Shown in pieces: positions 44,707-54,220 of a stretch of DNA of 64,000 nt. The position numbers and the translations under genes are program-made. Source of the stretch: an uncultured Bacteroidales bacterium (GTDB lineage: Bacteria; Bacteroidota; Bacteroidia; Bacteroidales; Muribaculaceae). Positions within the stretch are counted from its first letter, which is position 1. The number at the start of each line of letters is the position of its first letter. Under the pieces are notes generated by a model. The model did not search any database. It had not been told where the DNA came from and was given only the letters and a program-made list of their open reading frames with translations. The stretch lies in assembly GCA_902779125.1 (NCBI GenBank), contig CACZAC010000002.1:86766-150765 (forward strand). Direction: 5' to 3'.

Positions 44707-45288
44707 TTAATACTTGGACTCAAACTCCACAGGGCTGATGTCATCGAGCAGGGCGACAGCCTCGGCAGGAGTGGCGGCAACGCGCCACAGGCGGGCGTGG
44801 GATTCCTTCATGAAGCCCTCATCGATGGCTTGATGCAACATCGCCAGCAGCGGGTCATAGTAACCCATGGTGTTCAGGATGATAATAGGCACCTTGACCA
44901 GACCCAACTGACGCCAGGTGAGTGTTTCGAGCAACTCCTCGAGCGTGCCCACGCCACCAGGCAAGGCGATGACGGCATCAGCCATCTCGCTCATCATTTG
45001 CTTGCGCTGATGCATATCGGCAGTAATGACGACATCGTCAAGACGGTCATAGCACCAGCCGTTGTCCACCATGAACTTGGGAATGACACCTGTCACCTTG
45101 CCACCCGCATCGAGGACGCCATCGGTCAATGCGCCCATCAACCCGACAGCACCGCCACCGTTTACACAACGCCATCCCTCGCGGGCGAGCAAACCTCCCA
45201 AATCGCGTGCCGCCTCCAGATAGCGCGAGTCAATGTTGGCACTGGATGCACAAAACACACAGATGTTACCTCTAATTTCTTCTTTCAT
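44707..45288 (-). CDS. LOG family protein (TIGR00730 type)
   Basis: 193 residues. The lysine decarboxylase-like Rossmann fold shows NICVFCASS, NGGGAVGLMGALTDG, the MHQRKQMM segment and the signature LPGGVGTLEELLE. Members hydrolyse nucleoside monophosphates to base and ribose-5-phosphate (cytokinin-type hydrolysis). The bacterial role is probably nucleotide salvage or detoxification. A -7-like element TAATTTTG (45301-45294) ends only 6 bases before the ATG, so transcripts from it would be leaderless. Confidence 0.9.
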   Translation of the reverse strand: MKEEIRGNICVFCASSANIDSRYLEAARDLGGLLAREGWRCVNGGGAVGLMGALTDGVLDAGGKVTGVIPKFMVDNGWCYDRLDDVVITADMHQRKQMMSEMADAVIALPGGVGTLEELLETLTWRQLGLVKVPIIILNTMGYYDPLLAMLHQAIDEGFMKESHARLWRVAATPAEAVALLDDISPVEFESKY

Positions 45289-45365
45289 GGCTGCAAAATT
45301 ACATAGAAAAACTCGATTATGACGTTCTTCTCATGAAGAAATCGGATTACGCTTTACTATGCCGC

Positions 45366-45402
45366 AAAAATATTGCCCGCTATCGCAAGGACAACGGGCA
45401 AT
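45366..45402 (-). terminator. Terminator after the aminotransferase gene
   Basis: On the minus strand ATTGCCCG (45402-45395) pairs with CGGGCAAT (45379-45372), followed by a T-run (45370-45366). Confidence 0.85.
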
Positions 45403-45424
45403 CGATATCTCAATAATGTATAAA

Positions 45425-46618
45425 TCAAGCCAGCTTGGCGAGGGCGGCAGCGATGCGCTTGGCAGCCTCACACAGGTTCTCGTCGCTGGTGGCGTAGCTC
45501 AGGCGGATGTAGCCCGGGCAGCAGAAGGCGCTACCTGCCACAGTGGCAACATGGGCCTCGTTGAGCAGATAGAGTGCCAGGTCGTTATCGTCGTTGATAA
45601 CGGTATCACCGTAGCGCTTGCCGTAGTAATACTCCACCTTGGGGAAGGCATAGAAAGCTCCATCGGGCATATTCAACTCGAAACCGGGGATTTCCTGCAG
45701 CAGGCCCACAATCAGGTTGCGGCGGCGCTCAAAGGCGACGCGCATTTCCTCGACGCAGTCCTGGGAGCTGTTATAAGCGGCCTCGGCAGCCTTCTGGGCA
45801 ATCGAGGAAACGCCGCTGGTGTATTGGCCCTGGAGCTTGGTCACAGCCTTGGCAACCCACAATGGAGCAGCAATGTAACCGATGCGGTAACCGGTCATGG
45901 CATAGGACTTGGAAACACCGTTGACGATGACCACCTGATCCTTGATGGCATCGAACTGGGCCAACGACTCATGCTTGCCCACATAGTTGATGTGCTCATA
46001 GATTTCATCGGCGATAACCATCACCTGAGGATGGCGCTCGAGCATCTCGGCGATAGCCTTCAACTCATCGTAAGTATAGATGGCACCACTGGGATTGCTC
46101 GGGGAGCAGATGATGATGAGGCGGGTCTTGTCGGTCATGACGGCCTCAAGTTCATCGGCAGTTACCTTGAAGTTCTTCTCCATGCTGGAGGGCAGCAGCA
46201 CGTTCTTGCCTCCGGTAAGGTTGACCATCTGCATATAGCTTACCCATGCGGGAGTAGGGATGATGACCTCGTCACCGGGGTTGACAAGCGCCATGACGGC
46301 ATTGCACAGCTCGTGCTTGGCACCGTTACCGATGACAATCTGGTCGGGGGTGTATTCCAAGCCATTCTCGCGGCGCAGTTTCTCACTCACGGCCTGACGC
46401 AGCGACAGATAGCCGGGAACGGGTGAATAGAATGAGAAATTGTCATCGACAGCCTGTTTGGCAGCGGCCTTGATGTGGTTGGGGGTGAAAAAGTCGGGCT
46501 CACCTACCGAGAGGTTGATAACGTCCACACCCTGAGCACGCAGCTCGCTACTTTTCTGTGACATGGCAAGAGTGGCACTCGGTGCCAGTGCGTTGATACG
46601 GTCCGAAAGTCGGTTCAT
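45425..46618 (-). CDS. PLP-dependent aspartate-type aminotransferase
   Basis: 397 residues, class I aminotransferase fold. Landmarks are INLSVGEPDFFTP at the N-terminus, SPSNPSGAIYTYDEL, VIADEIYEH and the PLP-binding lysine in NGVSKSYAMTGYRIGYIA; the C-terminus CPGYIRLSYATSDENL binds the alpha-carboxylate with its Arg. The likely substrate is aspartate or glutamate/2-oxoacids, in amino acid synthesis. It has its own promoter and terminator. Confidence 0.92.
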   Translation of the reverse strand: MNRLSDRINALAPSATLAMSQKSSELRAQGVDVINLSVGEPDFFTPNHIKAAAKQAVDDNFSFYSPVPGYLSLRQAVSEKLRRENGLEYTPDQIVIGNGAKHELCNAVMALVNPGDEVIIPTPAWVSYMQMVNLTGGKNVLLPSSMEKNFKVTADELEAVMTDKTRLIIICSPSNPSGAIYTYDELKAIAEMLERHPQVMVIADEIYEHINYVGKHESLAQFDAIKDQVVIVNGVSKSYAMTGYRIGYIAAPLWVAKAVTKLQGQYTSGVSSIAQKAAEAAYNSSQDCVEEMRVAFERRRNLIVGLLQEIPGFELNMPDGAFYAFPKVEYYYGKRYGDTVINDDNDLALYLLNEAHVATVAGSAFCCPGYIRLSYATSDENLCEAAKRIAAALAKLA

Positions 46619-46663
46619 GAGTTTAATGTTTTTAGTTTTAAGTCAATTAGTTTCTTGGTGGTG

Positions 46664-46694
46664 CAAAGGTAAGACTTTTTGCTCGAATGGACAA
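46664..46694 (-). promoter_or_regulatory. Promoter of the aminotransferase gene
   Basis: Minus strand: TTG (46694-46692), 20-base spacer, TACCTTTG (46671-46664), about 46 bases before the ATG. Confidence 0.65.
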
Positions 46695-46701
46695 GAATTT
46701 T

Positions 46702-47664
46702 TCAATTATCGTGGCTTTTCTCCACCACCCTGCCGTTAACGACCTTGAAACGGCGGTCAAATTCCTCACGCGTCCTTTTCCAGCGGTTGTGGCTCCACAG
46801 CCAGTACTGTGGCGCACGGTTGATGGTCTGCTCCATAAGTTTGAAATAGATGTCAGTCAATTCAAACTTGCCCATCGTCGACGGGTCGCGGGTGATTACC
46901 TGGTACTCGCACTCATAGCGTCCGCGTCCCACGCGCTTGACGTCCAAATAGACAACAGCCTGGTTCTGAGAATGGACTATGCGTTCGATGCCCGTGAAAA
47001 CAGGGGTGTTCTCATGATTGAGGAACGTGAGCCAGTGATGGATGTTTTCCCACTTGGGCACCTGGTCATTGATGTAGCCCAGCATCGAGGGGTTTCCGGC
47101 TTGCTTATGTCCAATGAGCCAGCGCAGGGTGTCGTTCTTGGGCACACAGACAGGTCCCATGCGGTTGCGCATCTTCAACACCACACGGTCCATTACCTTG
47201 TTCTCCAACGGATGATAAAGTTGGCCCAAAGCCACACCTTCCCTCATGGGCGGCAGCCATAATGCCAATGATGTCACCCACTCCCAGTTGCCATAATGTC
47301 CCAGCAAGAGGGCTATGGACTGGCCGCTGTTCAAAATCTCGCCCACCTGCTCACTGCCCTTGAATGTCATGCGGCGCATGATGTGCTTGTGGCTGATGGT
47401 TGAGTATTTAATGGTCTCGGCAATCAGGTCGCACATGTGGTGGTAAACCTGCCGTTGCAACCGTTTGAGTTCCGATTCGCTCTTGTCGGGATAGGAATCC
47501 TTAAGGTTCTTCCAGATGACACGATGGCGATACCGCAGCACATAGGCTACCAGCAGAAAGAGGACATCGCTGAACAGGTAATGCACCCACAAGGGCAGCA
47601 GTGATAACGCGTACCACGTGCCGCAAACCGCCCAAAACGCTATGTTGTCAAGCACTTTCTTCAT
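46702..47664 (-). CDS. Lipid A acyltransferase (LpxL/HtrB family)
   Basis: 320 residues. One N-terminal hydrophobic stretch, then the LpxL landmarks: LLLGHYGNWEW (catalytic His and Glu), GQLYHPLENKVMDRVVLKMR, and MLGYINDQVPKWE; the C-terminus YWLWSHNRWKRTR is the family ending. It adds a secondary acyl chain to lipid A at the inner membrane. With lpxB in the same window it belongs to lipid A synthesis, although the two are in different transcripts. Confidence 0.92.
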   Translation of the reverse strand: MKKVLDNIAFWAVCGTWYALSLLPLWVHYLFSDVLFLLVAYVLRYRHRVIWKNLKDSYPDKSESELKRLQRQVYHHMCDLIAETIKYSTISHKHIMRRMTFKGSEQVGEILNSGQSIALLLGHYGNWEWVTSLALWLPPMREGVALGQLYHPLENKVMDRVVLKMRNRMGPVCVPKNDTLRWLIGHKQAGNPSMLGYINDQVPKWENIHHWLTFLNHENTPVFTGIERIVHSQNQAVVYLDVKRVGRGRYECEYQVITRDPSTMGKFELTDIYFKLMEQTINRAPQYWLWSHNRWKRTREEFDRRFKVVNGRVVEKSHDN

Positions 47665-47856
47665 TTGCGACTGCGAAAGTACAACTTTTAATCGGTATAG
47701 GCAAATCCAACCCGCTTTGACAGGCCTAACATTTTCGGGATTCCAGCAAAATCAGCCGAAAATCATTCGGAATCACGACAAAAACAAACTTTGTTTCATC
47801 CAATTACCATTGGTCAAGCCCGCATCTACAGATTTTATTGTAATTTTGCGGGCGCT

Positions 47857-48837
47857 ATGAAGACCATCATCACTTTTTTGAAAAATTGGACGTTGCCCAG
47901 CGCCATTGTGTCGGGCACGGTCATCTATCTCATATTCTATTGGATTCCCGCCCTTGACCCGGTGAGCGAAGTAATGGAGCCGATATTCGACACCATCCTG
48001 CCGTTGTTCATGAGCCTGATTTTGTTTACTACGTTCCTGAGGGTGGATTTCCACAAGATGCGCCCAGCGATGTGGCACCTTTGGGTGTCGGTATTCCAGG
48101 TGGCTCTGGTCATACTGTTGGTGGCTCTGATTTTGGGCTTCGAGATGGAAGGTAAAGACCTGATTCTGATGGAGGGTATCCTGACGTGCGTCATCTGTCC
48201 TGGAGCCAGCGCCGCGCCCGTGGTGACAGGCAAGTTGGGCGGCAACCTGGAAACAATGACCAGCTATGTGTTCTTGTCCAACATCGTCACGGTGTTTGCC
48301 GTTCCTGTGGTGTTCCCGCTCATCGACAACAATGTAGATATCAGCTTCTGGACAGCTTTCTGGATGATTATGTACAAGGTGTTCCTTGTACTGGTGCTGC
48401 CGTTGATTGCCGCCTATCTGGTCAAGCACTACCTGCCGCGCGTGCAGCAGCGGCTGGTCGCCATCCAGGACCTGTCGTTCTACATGTGGGGCATCTCACT
48501 GACCATTGTCACGGGCTGCACGGTGAAGAACATCATCAATAGCGGGGCACCCCTGTTGTTCCTCATCACGATTGCACTGGTGTCGCTGCTCATCTGCCTG
48601 GCTCAGTTCGCCGTGGGACGCTACATCGGGCACTTCTTCGGCACCGTCATCGAGAGCGGCCAGGGACTCGGACAGAAGAACACGGCATTTGCCGTATGGA
48701 TTGCTTACACCTACCTCAGTCCCCTGTCGGTGGCTGGTCCCGGCTGCTACATCCTGTGGCAGAACGCCATCAACAGTCTTGAGATTTGGCACCACCGAAA
48801 AGTCACTGAACGACAACAGATAAAAGGAAAACAATAA
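47857..48837 (+). CDS. Bile acid:sodium symporter-like (SBF) transporter
   Basis: 326 residues from the ATG at 47857. About nine or ten membrane segments; CVICPGASAAPVVTGKLGGN and GQGLGQKNTAFAVWIAYTYLSPL correspond to the two crossover regions of SBF/BASS transporters that bind sodium. The substrate is not known; organic anions are typical. A -7-like TAATTTTG (47842-47849) lies only 7 bases before the ATG, so the mRNA may be nearly leaderless. Confidence 0.8.
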   Translation: MKTIITFLKNWTLPSAIVSGTVIYLIFYWIPALDPVSEVMEPIFDTILPLFMSLILFTTFLRVDFHKMRPAMWHLWVSVFQVALVILLVALILGFEMEGKDLILMEGILTCVICPGASAAPVVTGKLGGNLETMTSYVFLSNIVTVFAVPVVFPLIDNNVDISFWTAFWMIMYKVFLVLVLPLIAAYLVKHYLPRVQQRLVAIQDLSFYMWGISLTIVTGCTVKNIINSGAPLLFLITIALVSLLICLAQFAVGRYIGHFFGTVIESGQGLGQKNTAFAVWIAYTYLSPLSVAGPGCYILWQNAINSLEIWHHRKVTERQQIKGKQ

Positions 48838-48916
48838 ATACAACAAATACAATGGCATCCGCATCCATAGTAAATAAAACAACTCAAACAACGAAGACAA
48901 TATTTCTTTCCTCAAG

Positions 48917-49417
48917 ATGAATAAACTGATTAATCCATACCTCAATAAAGAGGGTTACAACTGCTTTGGCTGCAGCCCGAATAATCCCATTGGCCTGCAT
49001 CTGGAATTTTGGGAAGACGGTGAGGACGTAGTCACCACATGGTCGCCCAGCATCAACTACGACGGCTGGGTAGAAACCCTGCACGGCGGCATCATCAGTG
49101 CGCTCATTGACGAACTGGCCAACTGGGTCCTATCGCGACGCCTTCAGGCAGCCGGAGTCACCACCAAACTGGAAGTGAAATTCCGTCGCCCAGTTTCCAC
49201 ACGAGACCCGCAGATTACCCTGCGCGGCCGCATCATTGGCAACGTGAAGAATTTCTACACTGTGCACGTCACCCTGCATGACAGCGAGGGGCGCCTGTGC
49301 GACGAGGGCGACGTCACCTACTGCATGTTCGATAATGACCGTTCGCGCGATATGGGCTTCACTGCCTGTATCACCGAGGACGAGGCTAAGGGGGAATCAC
49401 CTAAAAAAGTAGTTTAA
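48917..49417 (+). CDS. PaaI-type hotdog thioesterase
   Basis: 166 residues. The N-terminus NCFGCSPNNPIGLHLEF, followed by GWVETLHGGIISALIDELANW (with the HGG and the catalytic acid) and KLEVKFRRPVSTRDP, is the PaaI/YbgC-type hotdog fold. It hydrolyses acyl-CoA thioesters of unknown identity in the cytoplasm. It is 79 bases after the transporter gene on the same strand, with an AATACAACAAATACAA string in the gap. Confidence 0.88.
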   Translation: MNKLINPYLNKEGYNCFGCSPNNPIGLHLEFWEDGEDVVTTWSPSINYDGWVETLHGGIISALIDELANWVLSRRLQAAGVTTKLEVKFRRPVSTRDPQITLRGRIIGNVKNFYTVHVTLHDSEGRLCDEGDVTYCMFDNDRSRDMGFTACITEDEAKGESPKKVV

Positions 49418-49474
49418 TGCGGCTATCATAAAACTATAAGAATCCCCAATTGCCGCAAACAGAGAAAAAAACGC

Positions 49475-49482
49475 TACTTTTG
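49475..49482 (+). promoter_or_regulatory. Promoter -7 element for the 49511 gene
   Basis: TACTTTTG followed by C, with TTG at 49450-49452 (22-base spacer). Transcription would begin at about 49489, after the in-frame ATG at 49484, which favours the ATG at 49511 as the start. Confidence 0.5.
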
Positions 49483-49510
49483 CATGAAATTAACAAAAAC
49501 ATTCAAGTCT

Positions 49511-50284
49511 ATGAACGTCAAACTACATACACCCAAAACCCTAAAATCCGGTAGCGGCTTGTCATCGGTCAAACAATTTGTTCTCTCAATCATCGCCACC
49601 ACTATATCAATTGCACTCACCTTTGGAACGGCGGCCTTCTTGGATCACCAGAAAAAAGAATCAGCCAAGAAGGAAATGGTGATGATGATTATCAACGACT
49701 TTGATCAGTCCATAAAACTGCTGGAGAAAGCAGACACACTGTTGCACAACGCCAGCAGCTTACAGCAGGAACTTGCAGTTCATCCTGAAAAATTCGACAG
49801 TCTGGGTATTAATGGATTTATGGATGTGACATCGTTCATGCTTAGTGAGTTGGAATTTCCTGAAACAACCGAGAAGATTTTTACTTCAAGTATTGAGACT
49901 TTCAATACGATTGGCAACGTCAACTTCGTCAATGAGGTTTCTTCGTTCTATATTAGCCGCCACAGATACCAGAACTTGATACAAAGCAAGTTAAAGGAAG
50001 AAATTGAAGAAACAGGAATCCTCCAATCAATAAATAAACTGTTCAATGCCAACTTTCCCTTATATTCGTACACAAATTGGGCTTTTTTGCAAGATATGAA
50101 AGAAATCCGCGATAGGTGTGTGATGATGATGAACGTTAATGAAGAGGAGTTGGCTGAATTCAGCCAGCAGCATACGACTGAACACATCAATCCTGAGAGA
50201 AAAGCCCAAGAACAGAAGATGCAGGAAGAAATGATAGAAGCAATGATGCTGATTAATGAGGCTCAGGAGAAATTAAAGTATTAA
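49511..50284 (+). CDS. Single-pass membrane protein with coiled coil, unknown
   Basis: 257 residues from the ATG at 49511. Residues 12-42 hold one membrane segment (FVLSIIATTISIALTFGTAAFLDH) followed by the helical stretch KKESAKKEMVMMIINDFDQSI. The remainder is predicted helical with Glu/Lys-rich heptads and a Met/Glu-rich C-terminus (EMIEAMMLINEAQEKL). It looks like one of the DUF6090-type Bacteroidota membrane proteins, but I am not certain. No operon partner is seen. Confidence 0.6.
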   Translation: MNVKLHTPKTLKSGSGLSSVKQFVLSIIATTISIALTFGTAAFLDHQKKESAKKEMVMMIINDFDQSIKLLEKADTLLHNASSLQQELAVHPEKFDSLGINGFMDVTSFMLSELEFPETTEKIFTSSIETFNTIGNVNFVNEVSSFYISRHRYQNLIQSKLKEEIEETGILQSINKLFNANFPLYSYTNWAFLQDMKEIRDRCVMMMNVNEEELAEFSQQHTTEHINPERKAQEQKMQEEMIEAMMLINEAQEKLKY

Positions 50285-50746
50285 GCCCGTTGGCGGGATT
50301 ATTGAATCGATTTATTTGCCAGTCAATTGACACCCGAAGGGTGGCCTTTGTGTAACCCCCGATAAATCAGGCAGCAGAGCAGAGCGAAGGTGGCTGATTC
50401 ATGCGGTTTACATTACCCACGGTTACTCAAATGACCGCCCTTTGGGCGTTTTTGCCATAGTCACCTAGGCATTTTCACGTACACTCTACCTACTTGTACA
50501 ATTAATTCCGCTAACGGGTAGTATTAAGCATTTTTTCAATAACACCCATCGTTTTAAGACAAAACGGTTGAAGTACTTAATACCAGAATGATAAAACTCT
50601 GGATAAGCACTAGCACTAGCGCCTCATTAATCATCGAAAAGTAAAAGAAAGTGAGTGTTTAGATGTAAAAAACGCTTTCTTCGTGTAGTTTTGTAGTACC
50701 CGAGTGCGTCTAATGATTGAATACGAACCAATAGACACGAGGCCAT
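50285..50746. other. Structured intergenic region
   Basis: There is no gene in these 462 bases. It contains several small hairpins: CCCG-TTGG-CGGG just after the stop, CACCC-GAA-GGGTG near 50330, an AATCAG...CTGATT dyad around 50366-50400, and a clear terminator at 50436-50453. A TAGTTTTG -7-like element (50686-50693) serves the next gene. The hairpin cluster 50286-50453 could be a small RNA or only the gene's 3' end. Confidence 0.45.
50436..50453 (+). terminator. Rho-independent terminator
   Basis: CGCCC-TTT-GGGCG followed by five T, about 150 bases after the preceding stop codon. Confidence 0.7.
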
Positions 50747-51262
50747 ATGGAAACAAAAGAATTAAGTAACTTGAACAGAGATGAATTGTTCAAGGTGCTC
50801 AAGGACAAGTGTAAATCAATTGTAAAACGCGACCTCTACTGCTGGCTTCTATGCAGCATCTTAGTAATACCGCTCTTGTTCTCCACGGCGCAAAGATTAT
50901 TAGATGGCCCTGTGAGCATCCCTTACTACATATTTGGGATAGTTATCGTTTGCTTGGGAGTATGGTCATTGTTGTTCAATGTTCGGTATCTCGACAAAGT
51001 TGACAAGATTGTCACTCCAGGTCAGTTATTGTATTGGTTTGTAAAGAGGCCCCGATACAACTTGATATTTTGGCTTATTCTTTGTGTGTTTATTTCACGA
51101 CATTCTTCACCGTCTTCCCATGGTTCAGTTTTTGAGGATTATTTGGCTGTGATTATTTGCTTTGTAATCATTGCATTAATCGTTTATCGTGGCGCTCCTT
51201 GGTTGCTTCGCAAAGAAAAGGATATTATAGAGCAACTTATAGAACTTGTTAAGAAGAAATGA
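50747..51262 (+). CDS. Small membrane protein of unknown function
   Basis: 171 residues with four membrane segments (about 33-50, 60-80, 103-120 and 130-150) and cytoplasmic charged ends (METKELSNLNRDELFKVLKD; KEKDIIEQLIELVKKK). I do not recognise a family. Base composition is more AT-rich than its neighbours. It is monocistronic: a -7 element upstream and a strong terminator after it. Confidence 0.65.
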   Translation: METKELSNLNRDELFKVLKDKCKSIVKRDLYCWLLCSILVIPLLFSTAQRLLDGPVSIPYYIFGIVIVCLGVWSLLFNVRYLDKVDKIVTPGQLLYWFVKRPRYNLIFWLILCVFISRHSSPSSHGSVFEDYLAVIICFVIIALIVYRGAPWLLRKEKDIIEQLIELVKKK

Positions 51263-51285
51263 CCTCCGTTTTCCCAAGGCATACG

Positions 51286-51322
51286 CGGTTGATTCTCTGT
51301 TGTGGCGAATCAACCGTTTTTT
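51286..51322 (+). terminator. Terminator after the 50747 gene
   Basis: CGGTTGATTC (51286-51295) pairs perfectly with GAATCAACCG (51307-51316), followed by six T. Confidence 0.92.
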
Positions 51323-51344
51323 CTAGACCCATGGTCAACGAGCG

Positions 51345-52475
51345 TTAAATGGTAAGGGAGGCAGTAATGAGCCGGGCTGCGGTGGTAGTGCACACGTCGG
51401 TGCCGAGACGCTGTGAGAGACGGTTATAGCCGTCGAGCATAGCGGCGCGCTCAGATGTATCACCGAGCAACTGCGTCAATTGACTATCGATGGAATCCAC
51501 GGTGCAGAGGTGCATCAGCAACTCGGGAATGACAGGTTCATCGGTGATGAGGTTGGGCAGGGTAACGTATTTCCCCTTTAACAATCGGCGATAGAAATTA
51601 TAAGACCACTTGCTGCCGTTGAAGCGGTAACAGGCGACTTGCGGTGCGCCCAGCAGCGCGGTTTCAAGGGTAGCAGTACCCGAGGTAACCAACGCAGCAC
51701 GGGCATGATACACAAGCGGATAGGTGGCATCACGCAGCACAGGCACGGCTTTGCTGCCCATGACTTCACGATAGAGGTCGTCTGCAATGCTCGGTGCTCC
51801 GGCGATGACAGCCTGGTACTCAGAATGACGAGAAGCCGCCTCAAGCATGAGTGGCAGATTGTCGCGGATTTCCCTCACGCGGGAGCCTGGCACAAGTGCT
51901 ATAATGGGCTTGTCAGAAAGGCTGTTCTGTTCGATGAAATGGGCAAAATCGGGGAAATCCTTGCTGGCTTGAGCGACTTCCTGAACAGTGGGATTTCCAA
52001 CATAAATCGCCTTATAACCACGCTCCCTATACCAATCGGGCTCAAAGGGCAGAATGCAATACATATAATCGACATAACGCCGAATGTCCTTGACGCGCCA
52101 TTCTTTCCACACCCACACCTTGGGCGAAATGAAATAATGCACGGGGATGCCCAAGTTGTGGGCATATTTCGCCACTTTGAGATTGAACGATGGATAATCT
52201 ACCAGAATCAACGCATCGGGCTGCCACTCGTCAATGGCATGACGCGCAGTACCCAGGAAACCGAGAATTTTCCCCAAGTGCTTAACAACATCGGCAAAAC
52301 CCATATAAGCCATGTCGCGGTAATGGATGATGGGCTCGACGCCAGCCTGAGCGGCCATGAGGTCACCACCCAGGAAACGGAATTCGGCAGACGAATCCAA
52401 TTGTTTGAGCGATGTTATCAGGTGGGCGGCATGCAGGTCGCCCGATGCTTCACCAGCGATGAGGAAATACTTCAT
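51345..52475 (-). CDS. lpxB: Lipid-A-disaccharide synthase
   Basis: 376 residues. The opening MKYFLIAGEASGDLHAAHLI is the LpxB signature, with FRFLGGDLM, LVDYPSFNLKVAKYA, HYFISPKVWVWKEWR and ALVPGSRVREIRDNLP. This GT19 enzyme joins UDP-diacylglucosamine and lipid X to form the lipid A disaccharide at the inner membrane. Its start overlaps the folA stop by 4 bases, so it is coupled to the thyA-folA unit. Confidence 0.97.
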   Translation of the reverse strand: MKYFLIAGEASGDLHAAHLITSLKQLDSSAEFRFLGGDLMAAQAGVEPIIHYRDMAYMGFADVVKHLGKILGFLGTARHAIDEWQPDALILVDYPSFNLKVAKYAHNLGIPVHYFISPKVWVWKEWRVKDIRRYVDYMYCILPFEPDWYRERGYKAIYVGNPTVQEVAQASKDFPDFAHFIEQNSLSDKPIIALVPGSRVREIRDNLPLMLEAASRHSEYQAVIAGAPSIADDLYREVMGSKAVPVLRDATYPLVYHARAALVTSGTATLETALLGAPQVACYRFNGSKWSYNFYRRLLKGKYVTLPNLITDEPVIPELLMHLCTVDSIDSQLTQLLGDTSERAAMLDGYNRLSQRLGTDVCTTTAARLITASLTI

Positions 52476-52969
52476 GGTTCACGGCGTTTTAAGGTGATGA
52501 AATCAAACTCGTAGGCATTGCGGTGGTCGCTCACATGGTGCTCGCGGCTCACCTCCTGCCACTCGTCCATATTGAAGGCGGGGAAATAGACATCGGCACT
52601 TGCCCAACGGGCATGAATCTGCGTCAGGTGCAGCACATCCACCAGCGGCAATGCCTGCTCATAGACCTGCGCTCCTCCGATGATAAAGACGGTATCAGTC
52701 TCGGCGGCAGCAATGGCATCCTCCAAACTATGTACCACTGTCACCCCCGGGTATTGCCAATCAGCATTGCGGGTGATGACAATGTTCTGACGGCCAGGCA
52801 ATGGACGACGGGGAAATGACTCAAATGTCTTGCGTCCCATCACGATGCTGTTGCCCATCGTCACCTCCTTGAAGTGTTTCATGTCGGCGGGCAGGTGGCA
52901 CAACAAGTCGCCCTGGCGCCCGATGGCCCAGTCACTGGCAACAGCCACTATAGCGTGAATGGATTTCAT
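52472..52969 (-). CDS. folA: Dihydrofolate reductase
   Basis: 165 residues from the ATG at 52969; a TTG six bases earlier is in frame. The fold is standard: IHAIVAVASDWAIGRQGDLLCHLPADMKHFKEVT, MGRKTFESFP, and FIIGGAQVYEQAL. The usual Trp of the substrate loop (PW) is replaced by CHLPAD, with Cys at the Pro-Trp place. It regenerates tetrahydrofolate from the dihydrofolate made by ThyA, whose gene is 47 bases upstream. Confidence 0.95.
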   Translation of the reverse strand: MKSIHAIVAVASDWAIGRQGDLLCHLPADMKHFKEVTMGNSIVMGRKTFESFPRRPLPGRQNIVITRNADWQYPGVTVVHSLEDAIAAAETDTVFIIGGAQVYEQALPLVDVLHLTQIHARWASADVYFPAFNMDEWQEVSREHHVSDHRNAYEFDFITLKRREP

Positions 52970-53016
52970 TTTCAATTGTTGTTACTGATTTGCATCTAGA
53001 CTTCTAGATAATCTAG

Positions 53017-53811
53017 TTAGACCGAGACGACGCCCTTGATAGCGGGCCACGGATCGTAGCCTTCAAGGGTAAAGTCCTCATACTTGTAGTCATCGATGCT
53101 CTTGACCTCGGGGTTCAGCACCATGCGGGGCAACGGGCGTGGCTCGCGAGACAGTTGCTCCTTTATCTGGTCAAAGTGGTTGCGGTAGATGTGCGCGTCA
53201 CCGAAGGTGTGGATAAACTCGCCCGGCTCCAGTCCAGTCACATGGGCGACCATCATGAGCAACAGGGCATAGGACGCGATGTTGAACGGCACGCCCAGGA
53301 ACAGGTCGGCACTGCGCTGATACAGTTGCAGGCTCAATTTGCCCTGAGCCACATAGAACTGGAACAACGAGTGGCAAGGCGGCAGTTTCATCGTGGGAAC
53401 CTCGGCGACATTCCACGCGCTGACCATGATGCGGCGGCTGTCGGGCGTGTTTTTTATCTGGTCGATGACCTGGGCTATCTGGTCGATGGTGCCGCCATTG
53501 CCGTCGGGCCACGCGCGCCACTGACTGCCATAGACGGGACCCAAGTCTCCGTTCTCGTCGGCCCATTCATTCCAGATGCGCACGCCGTGCTCCTGCAGCC
53601 AGCGCACATTGGTGTCGCCACGCAGGAACCATAGCAATTCGTAGATGATGGACTTGAGATGCACCTTCTTGGTCGTGAGCAGAGGGAAACCGTCGGCAAG
53701 GTTGCAGCGCAACTGATAGCCGAACACGCTGCGCGTGCCAGTCCCTGTGCGGTCCTCCTTGTCCACACCATTTTCCATCACATGCTTGATTAGGTCAAGA
53801 TATTGTTTCAT
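53017..53811 (-). CDS. thyA: Thymidylate synthase
   Basis: 264 residues, exactly the usual ThyA length. The catalytic Cys is in [14 protein letters not shown], with [25 protein letters not shown] and GDAHIYRNH present. It methylates dUMP to dTMP and produces dihydrofolate. It is upstream of folA in the same orientation, the classic pair. Confidence 0.98.
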   Translation of the reverse strand: MKQYLDLIKHVMENGVDKEDRTGTGTRSVFGYQLRCNLADGFPLLTTKKVHLKSIIYELLWFLRGDTNVRWLQEHGVRIWNEWADENGDLGPVYGSQWRAWPDGNGGTIDQIAQVIDQIKNTPDSRRIMVSAWNVAEVPTMKLPPCHSLFQFYVAQGKLSLQLYQRSADLFLGVPFNIASYALLLMMVAHVTGLEPGEFIHTFGDAHIYRNHFDQIKEQLSREPRPLPRMVLNPEVKSIDDYKYEDFTLEGYDPWPAIKGVVSV

Positions 53812-53832
53812 CGGGTTATGTTTATGTCGTTG

Positions 53833-54219
53833 TTACCAGTTGAAGATGTTGCGCAGCACCCACCAGAGCAATACCATAATGAGAAAGAGCCAGATGAGCA
53901 ACTGCGAATTGAGCCGAAGATATAATTTCGGATTGCGAACACGCTGCGACTCGGCATAGAGGCATATGGCAATCCATGGAATCGAGATGAGAAGCAGTGC
54001 ATTGTATTTGAACGCTGCCACCACATCACCATTGAGCAGAGCATGGATAGCGCGCTGACTGCCGCAGCCAGGGCATTTATATCCTGTGAATTCCAGGAAC
54101 GCACACTTCGGGAAAAATCCCGACGAAGATGGGTCAAGTGCATAGTACACCACGCCCATCACCAATACTACGACTATCGCGACAAGCAGCAAAAGTCCGC
54201 GCCGCATCGTCCTCGTCAT
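53833..54219 (-). CDS. DUF2752 membrane protein
   Basis: 128 residues with three membrane segments. The loop CAFLEFTGYKCPGCGSQRAIHALLNGDV carries the CPGCGxQR motif that defines DUF2752. The function is unknown. It is 1 base after the stop of the CD225-type gene (next on the minus strand), a common pairing in gut Bacteroidales. Confidence 0.88.
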   Translation of the reverse strand: MTRTMRRGLLLLVAIVVVLVMGVVYYALDPSSSGFFPKCAFLEFTGYKCPGCGSQRAIHALLNGDVVAAFKYNALLLISIPWIAICLYAESQRVRNPKLYLRLNSQLLIWLFLIMVLLWWVLRNIFNW

Positions 54220-54220
54220 G

